Origin: Streptomyces candidus | Lineage (GTDB): Bacteria; Actinomycetota; Actinomycetes; Streptomycetales; Streptomycetaceae | Assembly: GCF_014207445.1 (NCBI RefSeq) | Contig: NZ_JACHEM010000005.1 | Span: forward strand, 248,001 to 312,000 | Length of the DNA: 64,000 bases | Direction: 5' to 3' | Part shown: positions 26,061 through 34,744 of the stretch, piece after piece | Numbering within the stretch: the stretch's first letter is position 1 | How the letters are laid out: every line of letters starts with the position of its first letter | Made by a program: the position numbers and the translations under genes | Notes under the pieces: model-generated | Told to the model about the DNA's origin: nothing | The model's input: only the letters and a program-made list of their open reading frames with translations | The model's database searches: none

Positions 26061-28061
26061 ATGCGTGCATTCCCCCACCGGGCCGTGACGGCCGCCGTCG
26101 CGGCCTGTGCCGCACTCGCGGCGCTCGGCTCCTTTCCCGCCCACGCCCGATCCGCGGCCGACCCCCTGCCCGTACCGCGCGACGTGCAGGAAGCGATGAT
26201 GCGCGACCTGCACCTCTCCCCGGAGGGGCTGCGTGCGCGCATCGACCGGGAGGCCGGAGCGGCCCGTGCCGCGACCGCGGTACGGGTCCGGGTGGGCGAC
26301 CGGGTCGCGGGTCTCTGGTTCGACGCGGCGGACGGCAGACTGCATGCCGCCGTCAGTACCGAGGCCGACGCCGCCGCGGTACGTGCCGCCGGGGCCGTCG
26401 CCCACCGCGCCACCCACTCCCGCCGCGCCGCCGACGAGGCGCTCCGCGCCCTCTCCAGTGGGGCGGCGGCCGCGCCGGGTGTCCTGTCCTGGGGCCCCGA
26501 CGCGCGTACCGGCCGCATCGTGGTCGAGGTCGACCGGCGCACCGCCAACCGGGCGACGTCGGAGTTCCTCTCGGGGCTCGCGGCGTACGGCGACCTCGTC
26601 CGCGTCACCGAGTCCGCCGACGTGCCCCGCCAGCAGGGCGGTGAGGTGCGCGGCGGCGAGAAGTGGGTGCCGGGCAGTGAAAGCCCCTGCTCGACCGGCT
26701 TCTCCGTCACCCGGACCAGCGGCGGCGCCAAGGCCTTCCTGACCGCCGGGCACTGTACGAACGACCTCAACCAGCCCGCCTACGGCAGGGACGGCACCCG
26801 CGTCGGAACCTCCAACAAGAACGGCGCAGGCAGCGTCAACGCCCGCGAGGGCGACATGGGCATCGTCGACGTCGACCAGTCGGGATGGGAACTCTCCGGC
26901 GTGGTCAGCGGCTGGGGCAAGGGCGACATTCCCGTCACCGGCTCGGCCGAGGCGGTCGTCGGCGCGTCCGTCTGCCGGTCGGGACAGACCACCGGCCTGC
27001 ACTGCGGCGAGGTCACCAAGGTCAACCAGAGTGTGGACTACGGCAACGTCGTCATCGACGGACTGTCCTACTCCAGCGCCTGTTCCGCCGGCGGCGACTC
27101 GGGCGGCAGCTACGTCACCGGCACCGGCGGCAAGGCGGTGGGCCTGCACTCGGGCGGCGGCAGCGCCACGTGCAGCGGCGGCACCGGAGAGAAGTACACC
27201 ATCTTCCAGCCGGTCAACGAGGCCCTGACGAAGTTCGGCGCGGGCCTGGTGACGTCCACCCCGCAGCCGGGGAACGTCACCGTCGCCGCGGTCAGCGACC
27301 GCAGCACCGTCGTCGGCACGGCCACCGAGATACGCAACAGCGCGGAAGGCGGCACGGCCCCCTACACCTGGAGCGCGACCGGTCTCCCGGCGGGGACGGC
27401 CATCGCCGCGGCCACCGGCACCGTCACCGGCGGCCCGACCGCCGTCGGCACCTCGAATGTGACCGTCACGGCGACCGACTCGGCGGGCAGGAAGGGCAGC
27501 ACCTCCTTCACCTGGACCGTCACCGCGACCCACGCGGAACTCACGCTCGCCGCACCGGCCAGCCAGCACGGGACCGTCGGAAAGGGCACCGGCCTCATCC
27601 TGCGCGCCGACGGCGGCAGCACCCCCTACACCTACTCCGCGACCGGCCTCCCCGCCGGGCTGTCCCTGGCCCCCGCCACCGGCGTCGTCAGCGGAACACC
27701 CGCCACCGCGGGCACCTCGCAGGTGACCGCCAAGGTCACCGACTCCGCGGGGAGGACCGCGACCGCCTCGTTCAGCTGGACGATCGCCCCGGCGAGCGGC
27801 ACCACCCCGGTCCTGGCACACCCCGGAAACCAGAACGTCTACGTCGGCCGCCCGGTCCGGCTGCCCCTCACGGTCACCGGCGGCACCGCCCCGTACTCCT
27901 TCACGGCCGCCAACCTGCCTCCCGGCCTGACCATCGCCACCGGCACGGGTGTCGTCTCCGGCACCCCCACCACCTGGGGCTCCCGCAACGCGGTCCTCAC
28001 CGTCACCGACGCCGCGGGCAGGTCCTCGCGGGTCACCGTGACCTTCACCGTCTGGTCCTGA
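26061..28061 (+). CDS. Secreted chymotrypsin-like serine protease (S1) with three C-terminal Ig-like repeats
   Basis: This 666-residue preproprotein has a signal peptide (residues 1-33) and a propeptide to about residue 205. The protease domain has His231 (TAGHCT), Asp265 (EGDMGI) and Ser347 (GGDSGGS). After residue 410, three repeats of about 85-90 residues each contain a core of the form AP/TPYT-x-SATGLPAGL, then TGVVSGTP, then a T-D-SAGR strand. These are putative Ig domains of the He_PIG type, likely for adhesion or substrate binding. The protease part is a distant paralogue of the one at 2502-3851 but carries this different tail instead of a chitin-binding module. The gene is followed by a strong terminator. 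Confidence 0.9.
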   Translation: MRAFPHRAVTAAVAACAALAALGSFPAHARSAADPLPVPRDVQEAMMRDLHLSPEGLRARIDREAGAARAATAVRVRVGDRVAGLWFDAADGRLHAAVSTEADAAAVRAAGAVAHRATHSRRAADEALRALSSGAAAAPGVLSWGPDARTGRIVVEVDRRTANRATSEFLSGLAAYGDLVRVTESADVPRQQGGEVRGGEKWVPGSESPCSTGFSVTRTSGGAKAFLTAGHCTNDLNQPAYGRDGTRVGTSNKNGAGSVNAREGDMGIVDVDQSGWELSGVVSGWGKGDIPVTGSAEAVVGASVCRSGQTTGLHCGEVTKVNQSVDYGNVVIDGLSYSSACSAGGDSGGSYVTGTGGKAVGLHSGGGSATCSGGTGEKYTIFQPVNEALTKFGAGLVTSTPQPGNVTVAAVSDRSTVVGTATEIRNSAEGGTAPYTWSATGLPAGTAIAAATGTVTGGPTAVGTSNVTVTATDSAGRKGSTSFTWTVTATHAELTLAAPASQHGTVGKGTGLILRADGGSTPYTYSATGLPAGLSLAPATGVVSGTPATAGTSQVTAKVTDSAGRTATASFSWTIAPASGTTPVLAHPGNQNVYVGRPVRLPLTVTGGTAPYSFTAANLPPGLTIATGTGVVSGTPTTWGSRNAVLTVTDAAGRSSRVTVTFTVWS

Positions 28062-28082
28062 GTCCGCGTCGGGGATTTGGGC

Positions 28083-28122
28083 GGACGGAGGTGCGCCGGC
28101 ACGGGGCGGCGCACCTCCGTCC
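28083..28122 (+). terminator. Very strong hairpin after the protease gene
   Basis: A perfect 16-bp stem with an 8-base loop (gcacgggg) starts 22 bases past the stop at 28061. Confidence 0.75.
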
Positions 28123-28276
28123 GTCCCGCTCCCGCGGTGGCCGGCTCGCCCGGCCGGCTCGCCGCGCGCCGCGGAGGCCGGCACGTGCCATGAGCCACCG
28201 CACGCTGCTTCCGCGGGCCCCCGCCGTCTCCCGCCGGGGACGACGGGCCGGTCGCGCGGGCGCCGGGACATACCGA

Positions 28277-28320
28277 GGGGCCCGGCCCCGGAAGACAAGC
28301 CTCTTCCGGGACCGGGCCCC
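28277..28320 (-). terminator. Strong hairpin after the phosphodiesterase gene
   Basis: An 18-bp stem with one mismatch around the loop acaagcct lies 38 bases past the stop of the leftward gene ending at 28358. Together with the hairpin at 28083 it insulates two convergent genes. The bases between the two hairpins hold no gene. Confidence 0.7.
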
Positions 28321-28357
28321 CGTACGCCGTGCCCTACGGGTGCGCCACCGACGGGAC

Positions 28358-29926
28358 TCAGCCCAGTCGTACGTCGTCCACCGCCCAGTACCAGTTGTTG
28401 CTGCCCGAGTAGCGGAACCGCACCTGGACGTCCGTCGCGCCGGCCGGAACCCGGAGCGTGATGTTCTCCGACGCGGCCGTCGCGTCGGCCGTGTAGCTCT
28501 TGACGACCGTCTGCGGCCCGCCGTTGTACGACACGCCGACCTCGGCCCGCTGACCGGACTCGTGCCGGTAGTGGCTCTGGAACCGCAGCGTCCGGCTCGT
28601 GCCGCCGGTGACCGCCCACTTGGGCCCGATCAGCGTCGAATCGTACGAGCCGGTGAAGGGCTTGTCGGCCCACTCGTCGGAGTCCGCGACGGCGAAGACG
28701 TCACGGGAACGGACGTTCAGCTCACGCCACTGGTCGCGCTGGGACTGTGACCAGAACTCGTCCGTCGCGAACGCCCAGCCGCGCCACTCGGCGACACCGC
28801 CCGTGCCCATCCGCGAGTTGTCGACGGACCAGCCGGCCGGTGCCGTGTGAGTGAAGCCCTTCACGTCCGTGCCGATGCCCGTCTCGTCCACGCGGGACCG
28901 CAGCGACGGCCGAACGGTGTCGAACACGTCCGCGTCGGCGGCCCTCAGCGGGGTGCCGTCCACGGCCGCCGCGGAGATGCCGACGTGGTCGAGCGCGGTG
29001 GCGGCGACGTCGACGAGCTTCACGTCGGTGCGTACCGAACCCGCCGCGATGCCGGCGCCCTTGGCGAGAACGAACGTGGCGCGCTCGGCGGCGGAGGACC
29101 CGCCGTGGCCGCCACCGGCGGTGTGGCCGTGGTCGGTGGTGACGAGGATCTTCCAGTTCTCCTGGCCGTACGTCGGGCGGGAGGTGACGGCCGTGAGCAG
29201 TTGCCCGACCAGGGCGTCCACCCGTGCGATCGCATCGAGATAGGCCTGACCGGCGGCCCCCGAGGCGTGACCGGCCTCGTCCACCTCGCCGAGGTAGACG
29301 AAGGCGGCATCCGGGTTGCCGTTCCGCAGCTCGCCGGCCGCGGCGGAGGCGATCTTGGGGTCTTCGGAGCGGTAGCCGTTCGCGTCGCCCTTGAGGTTGA
29401 GCCGCTTGTCGACCTGAGCGGAGAAGATCGGGCCGTTCTGCGAGCTGGAGGTGATGGGCTCCCAGTCGGCGGCCGCGTAGGTGTTGAGCGCCGGGTTCGC
29501 GGTCTCGATCCGGGTGAGGAAGTCGGGATGGGTGCCGTACTGCTTGCCGGTGAAGGAGTTGTCCCGCACTCCGTGCTTGTCGGGCCACACACCGGTTGCG
29601 ATCGTCGACCAGCCGGGGCCCGAGGAGGTGGCGGCCATCGGCTGGGCGTAGAGCGAGCTGCGGGCGGTGAGACCCTGGCTCATGATCCCCTGGAGGTGCG
29701 GTGCGCGGGCTGCCTTCAGCCGGTCGAGGACGACGCCGTCGAGGCCGATGACCAGAACCTTGTTCCTGTCCGCTTCCGCGGCAGGGGAGTTGGCGGCACC
29801 GGAGGCTGCTGCGGTCGCCGAGGTCGGGGCCGCGCCCGCATGGACGGTGCCCGCCAGCAGCGCGCCCGCGGCGACGGCCACCGTGAGGGCACTGCGACGC
29901 GCGGAGCGGGACGGATAGATGTGCAC
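28358..29926 (-). CDS. Secreted alkaline phosphatase superfamily protein (nucleotide pyrophosphatase / phosphodiesterase type)
   Basis: This 522-residue protein has a signal peptide (basic start, then LTVAVAAGALLAGTVHAGA). The catalytic domain starts with VLVIGLDGVVLDRLKAA, whose Asp binds metal. The nucleophile region is SSGPGWSTIATGVWPDKHGV, as in type I phosphodiesterases. Other metal ligands lie in YLGEVDEAGH and TTDHGHTAGGGHGG. The last 170 residues form a beta-rich module ending in YWAVDDVRLG, resembling a carbohydrate-binding or jelly-roll domain. It should hydrolyse phosphate esters outside the cell. The GTG start at 29926 is backed by GGAGG at good spacing, and the frame upstream of it is not coding for this protein. 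Confidence 0.85.
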   Translation of the reverse strand: MHIYPSRSARRSALTVAVAAGALLAGTVHAGAAPTSATAAASGAANSPAAEADRNKVLVIGLDGVVLDRLKAARAPHLQGIMSQGLTARSSLYAQPMAATSSGPGWSTIATGVWPDKHGVRDNSFTGKQYGTHPDFLTRIETANPALNTYAAADWEPITSSSQNGPIFSAQVDKRLNLKGDANGYRSEDPKIASAAAGELRNGNPDAAFVYLGEVDEAGHASGAAGQAYLDAIARVDALVGQLLTAVTSRPTYGQENWKILVTTDHGHTAGGGHGGSSAAERATFVLAKGAGIAAGSVRTDVKLVDVAATALDHVGISAAAVDGTPLRAADADVFDTVRPSLRSRVDETGIGTDVKGFTHTAPAGWSVDNSRMGTGGVAEWRGWAFATDEFWSQSQRDQWRELNVRSRDVFAVADSDEWADKPFTGSYDSTLIGPKWAVTGGTSRTLRFQSHYRHESGQRAEVGVSYNGGPQTVVKSYTADATAASENITLRVPAGATDVQVRFRYSGSNNWYWAVDDVRLG

Positions 29927-30283
29927 GTGGTCCTCCGTGGACGGATCCGTGGAACAGGGGGAGCCGCGGACCGGCCCGCCCCTCCTTGGCGCACCCGCGC
30001 GCGCGGGAGAACATGACCCGTCGATCGCGGCACCGCGGTCGGGACGCCTCATGTGCACTGTCCGGGTGGGGGGTTGCCGGACGGTGTCCGGAACGCTTCC
30101 GGAGGACGACGGGGAGGGGGCGGGGCACGTGGCCGCGCCGCTGAACACGGCCATCAACGGCGTCCTCGCCGCCGGAGCGCCGCCGTCTCCCCCGCATCCC
30201 GCCAGGGCCAGAACGAGCGCGAGCGCGCCGCCTGCCGCCGCCAGCCGTGCCCACCGGGTCCGCGTCGCGGTCGTCCTGGACGG
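29927..30283 (-). other. Intergenic stretch with a lipoprotein-like reading but no start codon
   Basis: The minus-strand frame that follows the stop of the proline-rich gene reads basic residues, then LAAAGGALALVLALAGCGGD, a convincing lipoprotein signal and lipobox. About 60 further Pro/Ser-rich residues continue to the phosphodiesterase start. Between the TAG at 30284 and this signal there is no ATG, GTG or TTG in frame. It is therefore either a decayed gene or one with a sequencing or frameshift error. I do not call a gene. Confidence 0.25.
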
Positions 30284-31015
30284 CTACTGATGGTGGTCGT
30301 CGGACGGCAACCCCCCACTCGCAGGTGAACCGGTCTTCCCCTGCAGGCCCCGGAGGGGGCGCTTGCGGGGCAACTCCGAGTGGGACTGGGCCGTTTCGCC
30401 GACGGGGTATGCGACAGGAGCGGAGGGGGCGGACGGGCAGGGGGGTGGCGTTCGGCAGGCAGACGGCGTCAGGACGCCGACCTCGGAGCCTTCGGGACAG
30501 GCCGTCGCGGAGCCCCGGCGCGCTCCGGTGAGGTCGGACTCCGCTGTGAACGCGTCCCCGATGTTCTCCCGCGGCGACCCGGAGGGCCTCGGTGCTGCTT
30601 CCGACGGATCCTCGGCGGACGCGGATGTCCGTCCCGGATCCTCGGTGTGTGCGGGGGTGCGCACGCTCGCCGGCTCACAGTCGCCATCGGGCGTCGGCCC
30701 GCCGGGCACGGCGGACTCTGAAGCCGGGAGGGAGGGTGCGGTGGGCGAGGAGCCCCGCGGGAGGGGGAGGGCCGTCGGTGAGGGCGGAGCGGCCGAGGTG
30801 ACAGGGCCCCCGGTGGGAGACGGCGCTTGTTCCGACGGCTGCTCAGGGGGCACTGGGAGCCACAGGGGCGGGCCCTGCGTACTCGCCACCGTGGGAAGAA
30901 GCACGGTGACGCCGTGCGGGGCGGGCGGCGGCGAGTGCTGAATCCGATAACCCACAGCGGTGAGCAGACCGGCCAGGGAAACCACGAAAGCGGTGAGCAT
31001 CTGTCGTACGGACAT
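30284..31015 (-). CDS. Proline/serine-rich membrane-anchored protein of unknown function
   Basis: This 243-residue protein has one N-terminal hydrophobic segment (MLTAFVVSLAGLLTAVGY), acting as signal anchor or signal peptide, and then a long Pro-, Ser-, Ala- and Glu-rich region without a folded domain. It probably extends outside the membrane. A purine-rich GAGGGA precedes the ATG. It lies 38 bases after the 53-residue membrane protein gene and is the last gene of the long minus-strand lipid locus, so it may be co-transcribed. Low complexity prevents family assignment. Coding is supported by the start region and by the absence of a better frame, not by homology. Confidence 0.6.
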   Translation of the reverse strand: MSVRQMLTAFVVSLAGLLTAVGYRIQHSPPPAPHGVTVLLPTVASTQGPPLWLPVPPEQPSEQAPSPTGGPVTSAAPPSPTALPLPRGSSPTAPSLPASESAVPGGPTPDGDCEPASVRTPAHTEDPGRTSASAEDPSEAAPRPSGSPRENIGDAFTAESDLTGARRGSATACPEGSEVGVLTPSACRTPPPCPSAPSAPVAYPVGETAQSHSELPRKRPLRGLQGKTGSPASGGLPSDDHHQ

Positions 31016-31053
31016 GGGTGTCCCTCTGTTCGGGGTGGTCTCAGAAACTCGTC

Positions 31054-31215
31054 TCAAGAGCTGAGGTGTTCGAAGAAGCGCCGGGCGGATCGAAGGAAAT
31101 CGACGAAGCCCCTGAAGAGGTTCTGGGTGGCCTCGGCGAATGCTTCCGGGACGGTGAGAATGAGGTAGAGACTGGTGAGAGTGAGTAGCCAGAAAAGAGG
31201 GCTGCGGCCGCGCAT
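31054..31215 (-). CDS. Small 53-residue membrane protein
   Basis: The sequence opens MRGRSPLFWLLTLTSLYLIL, giving one membrane span of about 18 residues after a basic start (inside orientation). An amphipathic Arg/Phe-rich tail follows, including FRGFVDFLRSARRFFEHLSS, which could lie on the membrane surface. GGAGG lies 11 bases before the ATG. The gene sits between the HAD-AGPAT gene (111 bases upstream) and the proline-rich membrane protein gene (38 bases downstream), all in one direction, so it is probably part of the lipid operon. I do not recognise a family. A role as membrane partner or scaffold for the acyltransferases is a guess from position. Confidence 0.65.
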   Translation of the reverse strand: MRGRSPLFWLLTLTSLYLILTVPEAFAEATQNLFRGFVDFLRSARRFFEHLSS

Positions 31216-31326
31216 GAACACCTGTGCCTCCTGTGTGGTCCAACGGGCTCCCCATGCGGTACGCGAGAGGGAGGTGGGAAAGGCGGAGCGGAGCGGCTCT
31301 TTGGCTCCCGATCCCGTCGAGCGTCG

Positions 31327-32796
31327 TCAGGCGCGCAGGGCCTCTACGAGCGACTGACGCACACGGTCCGCCTCGGTGCGGATCTTCGCCGGATCCCAGC
31401 CCCGGGTGTCGACCGGAGGCAGGACGGTGACCTCGATCGTGCCCGGCCGCAGGGTCAGTCCCGATCTCGCCATCACATCGGTGGCGTTGTGGATCGCGAT
31501 GGGAACCACTGGAACACCGGCACGGGCCGCCATGTGAAAGGCGCCGCTCCGGAAGGGCCCGACATCCGGGGTCAACGCCCTGGTCCCTTCCGGTAGTACG
31601 AGCACGGAGCGGCCCGAGGAAAGGCGCTCGACAGCTCGGTCCAGGAGGTCGACCGATTGAAGCGGTCTGCTCCGGTCGACGAACAGGGTGTCCGCGAATC
31701 TCAGACAGGAACCCAGCACGGGGACGTCGCCCAGCTCCCGTTTCACCACGGCGCACCAGTCCCCGTCGATGAGACGTGCCAGGACGACCGCATCCAGTGG
31801 ACTGGTGTGGTTGGCGACGTAGACGGCGGGCCCCACCGGGGCGGGTCGATGTCCGCCCCGGACCGCTACCTCGACCCCGGCGGCCCGAAGGATCAGGGCG
31901 CTGCCCAGGCGGACGGCCCTCGAAACGACGGCACGCGGCTCGCAGCCCGCGCCTGCGGCGGCAAGGGCCCCTGCGAGAGAGACCGTTGCCGCGCCGGCGG
32001 CCCCCGCCGTCGCTCTCAGTTTGTCGAGAACCGAGTCACGGGGCCGCCCGACCAGAGCGGAAGGCCAGCCCTGTCTGCCGGCCTCGGCGGCCAGAGCTGC
32101 CCTGGCACGCACCACTCTGGGCCTGCCGACCGCCTGAAGCAGGGGGATGTCCTCGTAACCGTCGCAGTACGCGTAGCTGTCCGACAGCGCGATGCCGTGG
32201 CGCCGGGCGTGCGCACGTACGGCGGCCAGCTTGTCCGCCCCGGAGCACATGGTGGGCAGGGTGTCGGTGACCACCCGTCCGTCGACCACGGGAACCGGTG
32301 TGCAGAGAAGCTCGGAGACGCCCAACGCGTGCGCCAGCGGCGCCACTTGCGCGGAGCTCGCCGCGGTCGCCACGCACACCGAGTGCCCCTTGGCCTGGTG
32401 GGCGCGTACCAGGGCCCACATGTCGCGGTCGATCTTCGGCGCGATCTCCTCCCGGTAGACGCGCTCGCTCAGCATGCCCAGTTCGTCCTCGGTGCGTCCG
32501 TGCCAGCACGCAGCCGCCGCAGCTGCCAACCGGGCCGCAGCGCAGGTCTCGACCCCGGACCGGGCCCGCCACAGGTCGGCGGCGATACGGTGCGGCGGCG
32601 CCGAGGTGAGGGCGTGCCAGGCTTCGGCGGGCCATTCCGCGTGGCGCAGACGGTTGACGCAGAACGCCATGGAGGAGTGGCCGCGGATCAGAGTGCCGTC
32701 GAAGTCGAAGTAGGCTCCGGTCGCCGGCCCGGGCGGCGAGTTGTCGATGTCGGCCAGCAGTTCACGCATGGCCAGAGCGGGCGTCCCGGTCGTCAC
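31327..32796 (-). CDS. HAD-type phosphatase fused to 1-acylglycerol-3-phosphate acyltransferase (PlsC)
   Basis: This 489-residue fusion has an N-terminal HAD-IB (SerB-like) hydrolase with the nucleophile in YFDFDGTLIRG near residue 30, motif II in VATAASS, and motif III in CDGYEDIPLL. The C-terminal PlsC domain has HTSPLD (the HX4D motif) near residue 328, PVLGSCLRFADTLFVDR, LPEGTRALTPDVGPFRSGA and VPVVPIAI. PlsC adds the second acyl chain to lysophosphatidate. The fused HAD could remove phosphate from the lipid or an intermediate. The GTG overlaps the TGA of the GPAT gene (GTGA). In Mycobacterium tuberculosis the same fusion (Rv2483c) lies next to a GPAT (Rv2482c) and a WS/DGAT (Rv2484c). 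This strongly suggests a glycerolipid assembly role here. Confidence 0.9.
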   Translation of the reverse strand: MTTGTPALAMRELLADIDNSPPGPATGAYFDFDGTLIRGHSSMAFCVNRLRHAEWPAEAWHALTSAPPHRIAADLWRARSGVETCAAARLAAAAAACWHGRTEDELGMLSERVYREEIAPKIDRDMWALVRAHQAKGHSVCVATAASSAQVAPLAHALGVSELLCTPVPVVDGRVVTDTLPTMCSGADKLAAVRAHARRHGIALSDSYAYCDGYEDIPLLQAVGRPRVVRARAALAAEAGRQGWPSALVGRPRDSVLDKLRATAGAAGAATVSLAGALAAAGAGCEPRAVVSRAVRLGSALILRAAGVEVAVRGGHRPAPVGPAVYVANHTSPLDAVVLARLIDGDWCAVVKRELGDVPVLGSCLRFADTLFVDRSRPLQSVDLLDRAVERLSSGRSVLVLPEGTRALTPDVGPFRSGAFHMAARAGVPVVPIAIHNATDVMARSGLTLRPGTIEVTVLPPVDTRGWDPAKIRTEADRVRQSLVEALRA

Positions 32797-34667
32797 GGCC
32801 GACCGCCGTCGGGCTGCTCGGGAACCTGGGGCGGCTTCGAGGTCCGGCGGATCAGCGCGAGCGTCACCAGGTCGGCATGGAGTTGTCCGGCCTCGGTGTG
32901 CAAGTGCCGGCGCCTGCGCGCCGCTTCGATGCCCGGCTCCAGCAGATCCGAACGGCGGGCGTCCAGGAGCAGGGACTGGTAGAAGCCCGGCGCGTGCGGG
33001 GGGACGAGGGACGAGCCTCCGAGGGCGCTGCCCGTGCTGCGGACGCGAGCCAGTATGCGCGGAAGCACGACGTCTGGGTCCACCGCCCGGCTGTCCGGTT
33101 CTCGGGCCAGTTCCCGGAAGGCCACGAGTTGACCCGCCGACGCGTCGGACAGGACGTCGGGGGCGATGAGTGTTTCCGCGGGAGCGAGGGGCGTCGGGAA
33201 CGTCCACGGGCCCTCATCGGTGCCGTCCACGGGTGTGGCGAGCCGCTTCAGCTCGACCACCCCGGTCGCCAGCAGGCTCGGCTCGACGCCCAGTCCGGTA
33301 CCGCGTGCGGCCGCCGTCAGGACGCTGCGCAATTCCTGCACGGCTGTGTCCCAGGCGTCCGACGGTGTCACGCGGGCGGCCCGGAGGGCGGCGACCTCGG
33401 CCGCCGCCCGCGGCCACAGCCAGTGGATGCCCTGGTTGCGGTACAGAGTGGCCACCGCGCGGTGCTCGCGGACGTGAGCGCGGAGCACCGGGGGCAGCCC
33501 TCGCCAGTTCTCCGTTTCCTCTCTGTTCTCTGCACAGGATGCGCCGGTTCCCATCAGCGAGACCGCTCCGACGTCCCGCAGACACAGGAGGGCCCTGCGT
33601 ACTCCCTGTTCGGTGCGCAGGTCCTCGGTGCCGAGAGTCGGTGCACCCGACCGTTCCAGGCTGTCCAGGAGGGGTTGCGCCCGCTGGTGCACCTGTGCCG
33701 TCGTGGGCCAGTGCCCCGCCGCCGACACGGCGAGAGCGACCACGGTCTGCCCGCTGACGGGAGTGACCCGGCAGTGCGCACGGCTCACCTCGCGCGCCAT
33801 GATGCGGGCGGCCGTCGGCCCGGAATGGGACCCTCTTCCGTGCTTGACGAAGTCGTCGACCGACAGCGGGGCCGAGAACCGCACGTGCACCACGCCCCGG
33901 GTGCGCCGCTGTGCCCGCAGATAGCCCAGGAACCAGCGCCAGGACTCGGGCTGTTTGGCGTGGCCGCTTCCCTCCCTCGCGAGGGCGGTCGCGTCCGGCA
34001 GGGAGGAGAAGGACAGGGCGACAGGAACGAGCCGGACCTTGCTCCCCGGCATGTCGCGGACCGCGGCCAGGGTGTGCTCCAGCAGCCCGTGCCGGGGAGG
34101 ACCCGGCAGCCCCGTCCGCGATCTGCCGCCCTCCTGGTACCACTCCAGGGTCTCGCCCCTGTCGATGAGGTGCCGCAGATACAGCCGGAGCGCGCTGCGG
34201 TAGTCCTCGTCGCCGGGGGAGGAGCGGCGCAGGAACACCACGCCGGCGCGCGCGGCGAGCGAGGCGATGAGGGGAAGCCGCAGGTTGTCACCCGCGAACC
34301 AGAGGGGCCGGGGCCTGCCGATGTCGCGCAGAGCCAGCGACACGAAGAGCGGATCGGTGTACGCGCGGTGCTGCGGGAGGAAGATCAGACAGGTGTCCGT
34401 CGTCGCCGGCCCCAGCAGCATCCGCCGGTCCTCCTCAAGGATGTTCACCTTCCAGGAGGGGATGAGCGCACGGCACATGACGCGTGTGAAGAGGCCGGTC
34501 CAGGGTGTCCCGCGAACGGCGACCATCTCGCGCAGACACCGGCGCACGCGACGGCGTGCCATCGCGGCGTCGACGCCGGTGCGCTGTGCCAATGCGAGGA
34601 TCTCGCGGGGTGCGTGAGGATGACGCAGAACGGTGGCTACCTCGGTCGAGCGGCGGCGTCGGAACAT
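32793..34667 (-). CDS. plsB: Glycerol-3-phosphate 1-O-acyltransferase (PlsB type)
   Basis: This 624-residue protein has the acyltransferase HX4D motif at His100 (LPQHRAYTDPLF), FAGDNLRLP for glycerol phosphate binding, the EGGRSRTG motif near residue 176, and VRLVPVALSFSSLPD as the fourth block. A long helical C-terminal half is typical of PlsB. It transfers an acyl group to position 1 of glycerol-3-phosphate at the membrane. AGGAG precedes the ATG at 34667. It follows the 2,901-residue synthase gene by 77 bases and overlaps the HAD-AGPAT gene. It is therefore well placed to take acyl chains from the synthase ACP. It is not needed as a housekeeping enzyme if the genome has PlsX/PlsY, which supports a dedicated role. 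Confidence 0.9.
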   Translation of the reverse strand: MFRRRRSTEVATVLRHPHAPREILALAQRTGVDAAMARRRVRRCLREMVAVRGTPWTGLFTRVMCRALIPSWKVNILEEDRRMLLGPATTDTCLIFLPQHRAYTDPLFVSLALRDIGRPRPLWFAGDNLRLPLIASLAARAGVVFLRRSSPGDEDYRSALRLYLRHLIDRGETLEWYQEGGRSRTGLPGPPRHGLLEHTLAAVRDMPGSKVRLVPVALSFSSLPDATALAREGSGHAKQPESWRWFLGYLRAQRRTRGVVHVRFSAPLSVDDFVKHGRGSHSGPTAARIMAREVSRAHCRVTPVSGQTVVALAVSAAGHWPTTAQVHQRAQPLLDSLERSGAPTLGTEDLRTEQGVRRALLCLRDVGAVSLMGTGASCAENREETENWRGLPPVLRAHVREHRAVATLYRNQGIHWLWPRAAAEVAALRAARVTPSDAWDTAVQELRSVLTAAARGTGLGVEPSLLATGVVELKRLATPVDGTDEGPWTFPTPLAPAETLIAPDVLSDASAGQLVAFRELAREPDSRAVDPDVVLPRILARVRSTGSALGGSSLVPPHAPGFYQSLLLDARRSDLLEPGIEAARRRRHLHTEAGQLHADLVTLALIRRTSKPPQVPEQPDGGRP

Positions 34668-34744
34668 GTGCTGCTTCTCCTGTCTGCCGGGTGAGGTCGT
34701 GAGACCCCTCCGGCGTGCGGTCAGGGGGGTGTGGCCGGTGCGCG

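Noticed and set aside
2502..28061. The two secreted proteases considered as borders of a duplicated segment
   Set aside because: They lie in opposite orientation, differ in tail domains and propeptides, and the genes between show no matching duplication.
25512..28673. Upstream extension of the LAL regulator frame opposite the second protease
   Set aside because: The extension has no regulator-like content and runs antisense to a gene with a full catalytic triad. The real start follows a good promoter at 25511.
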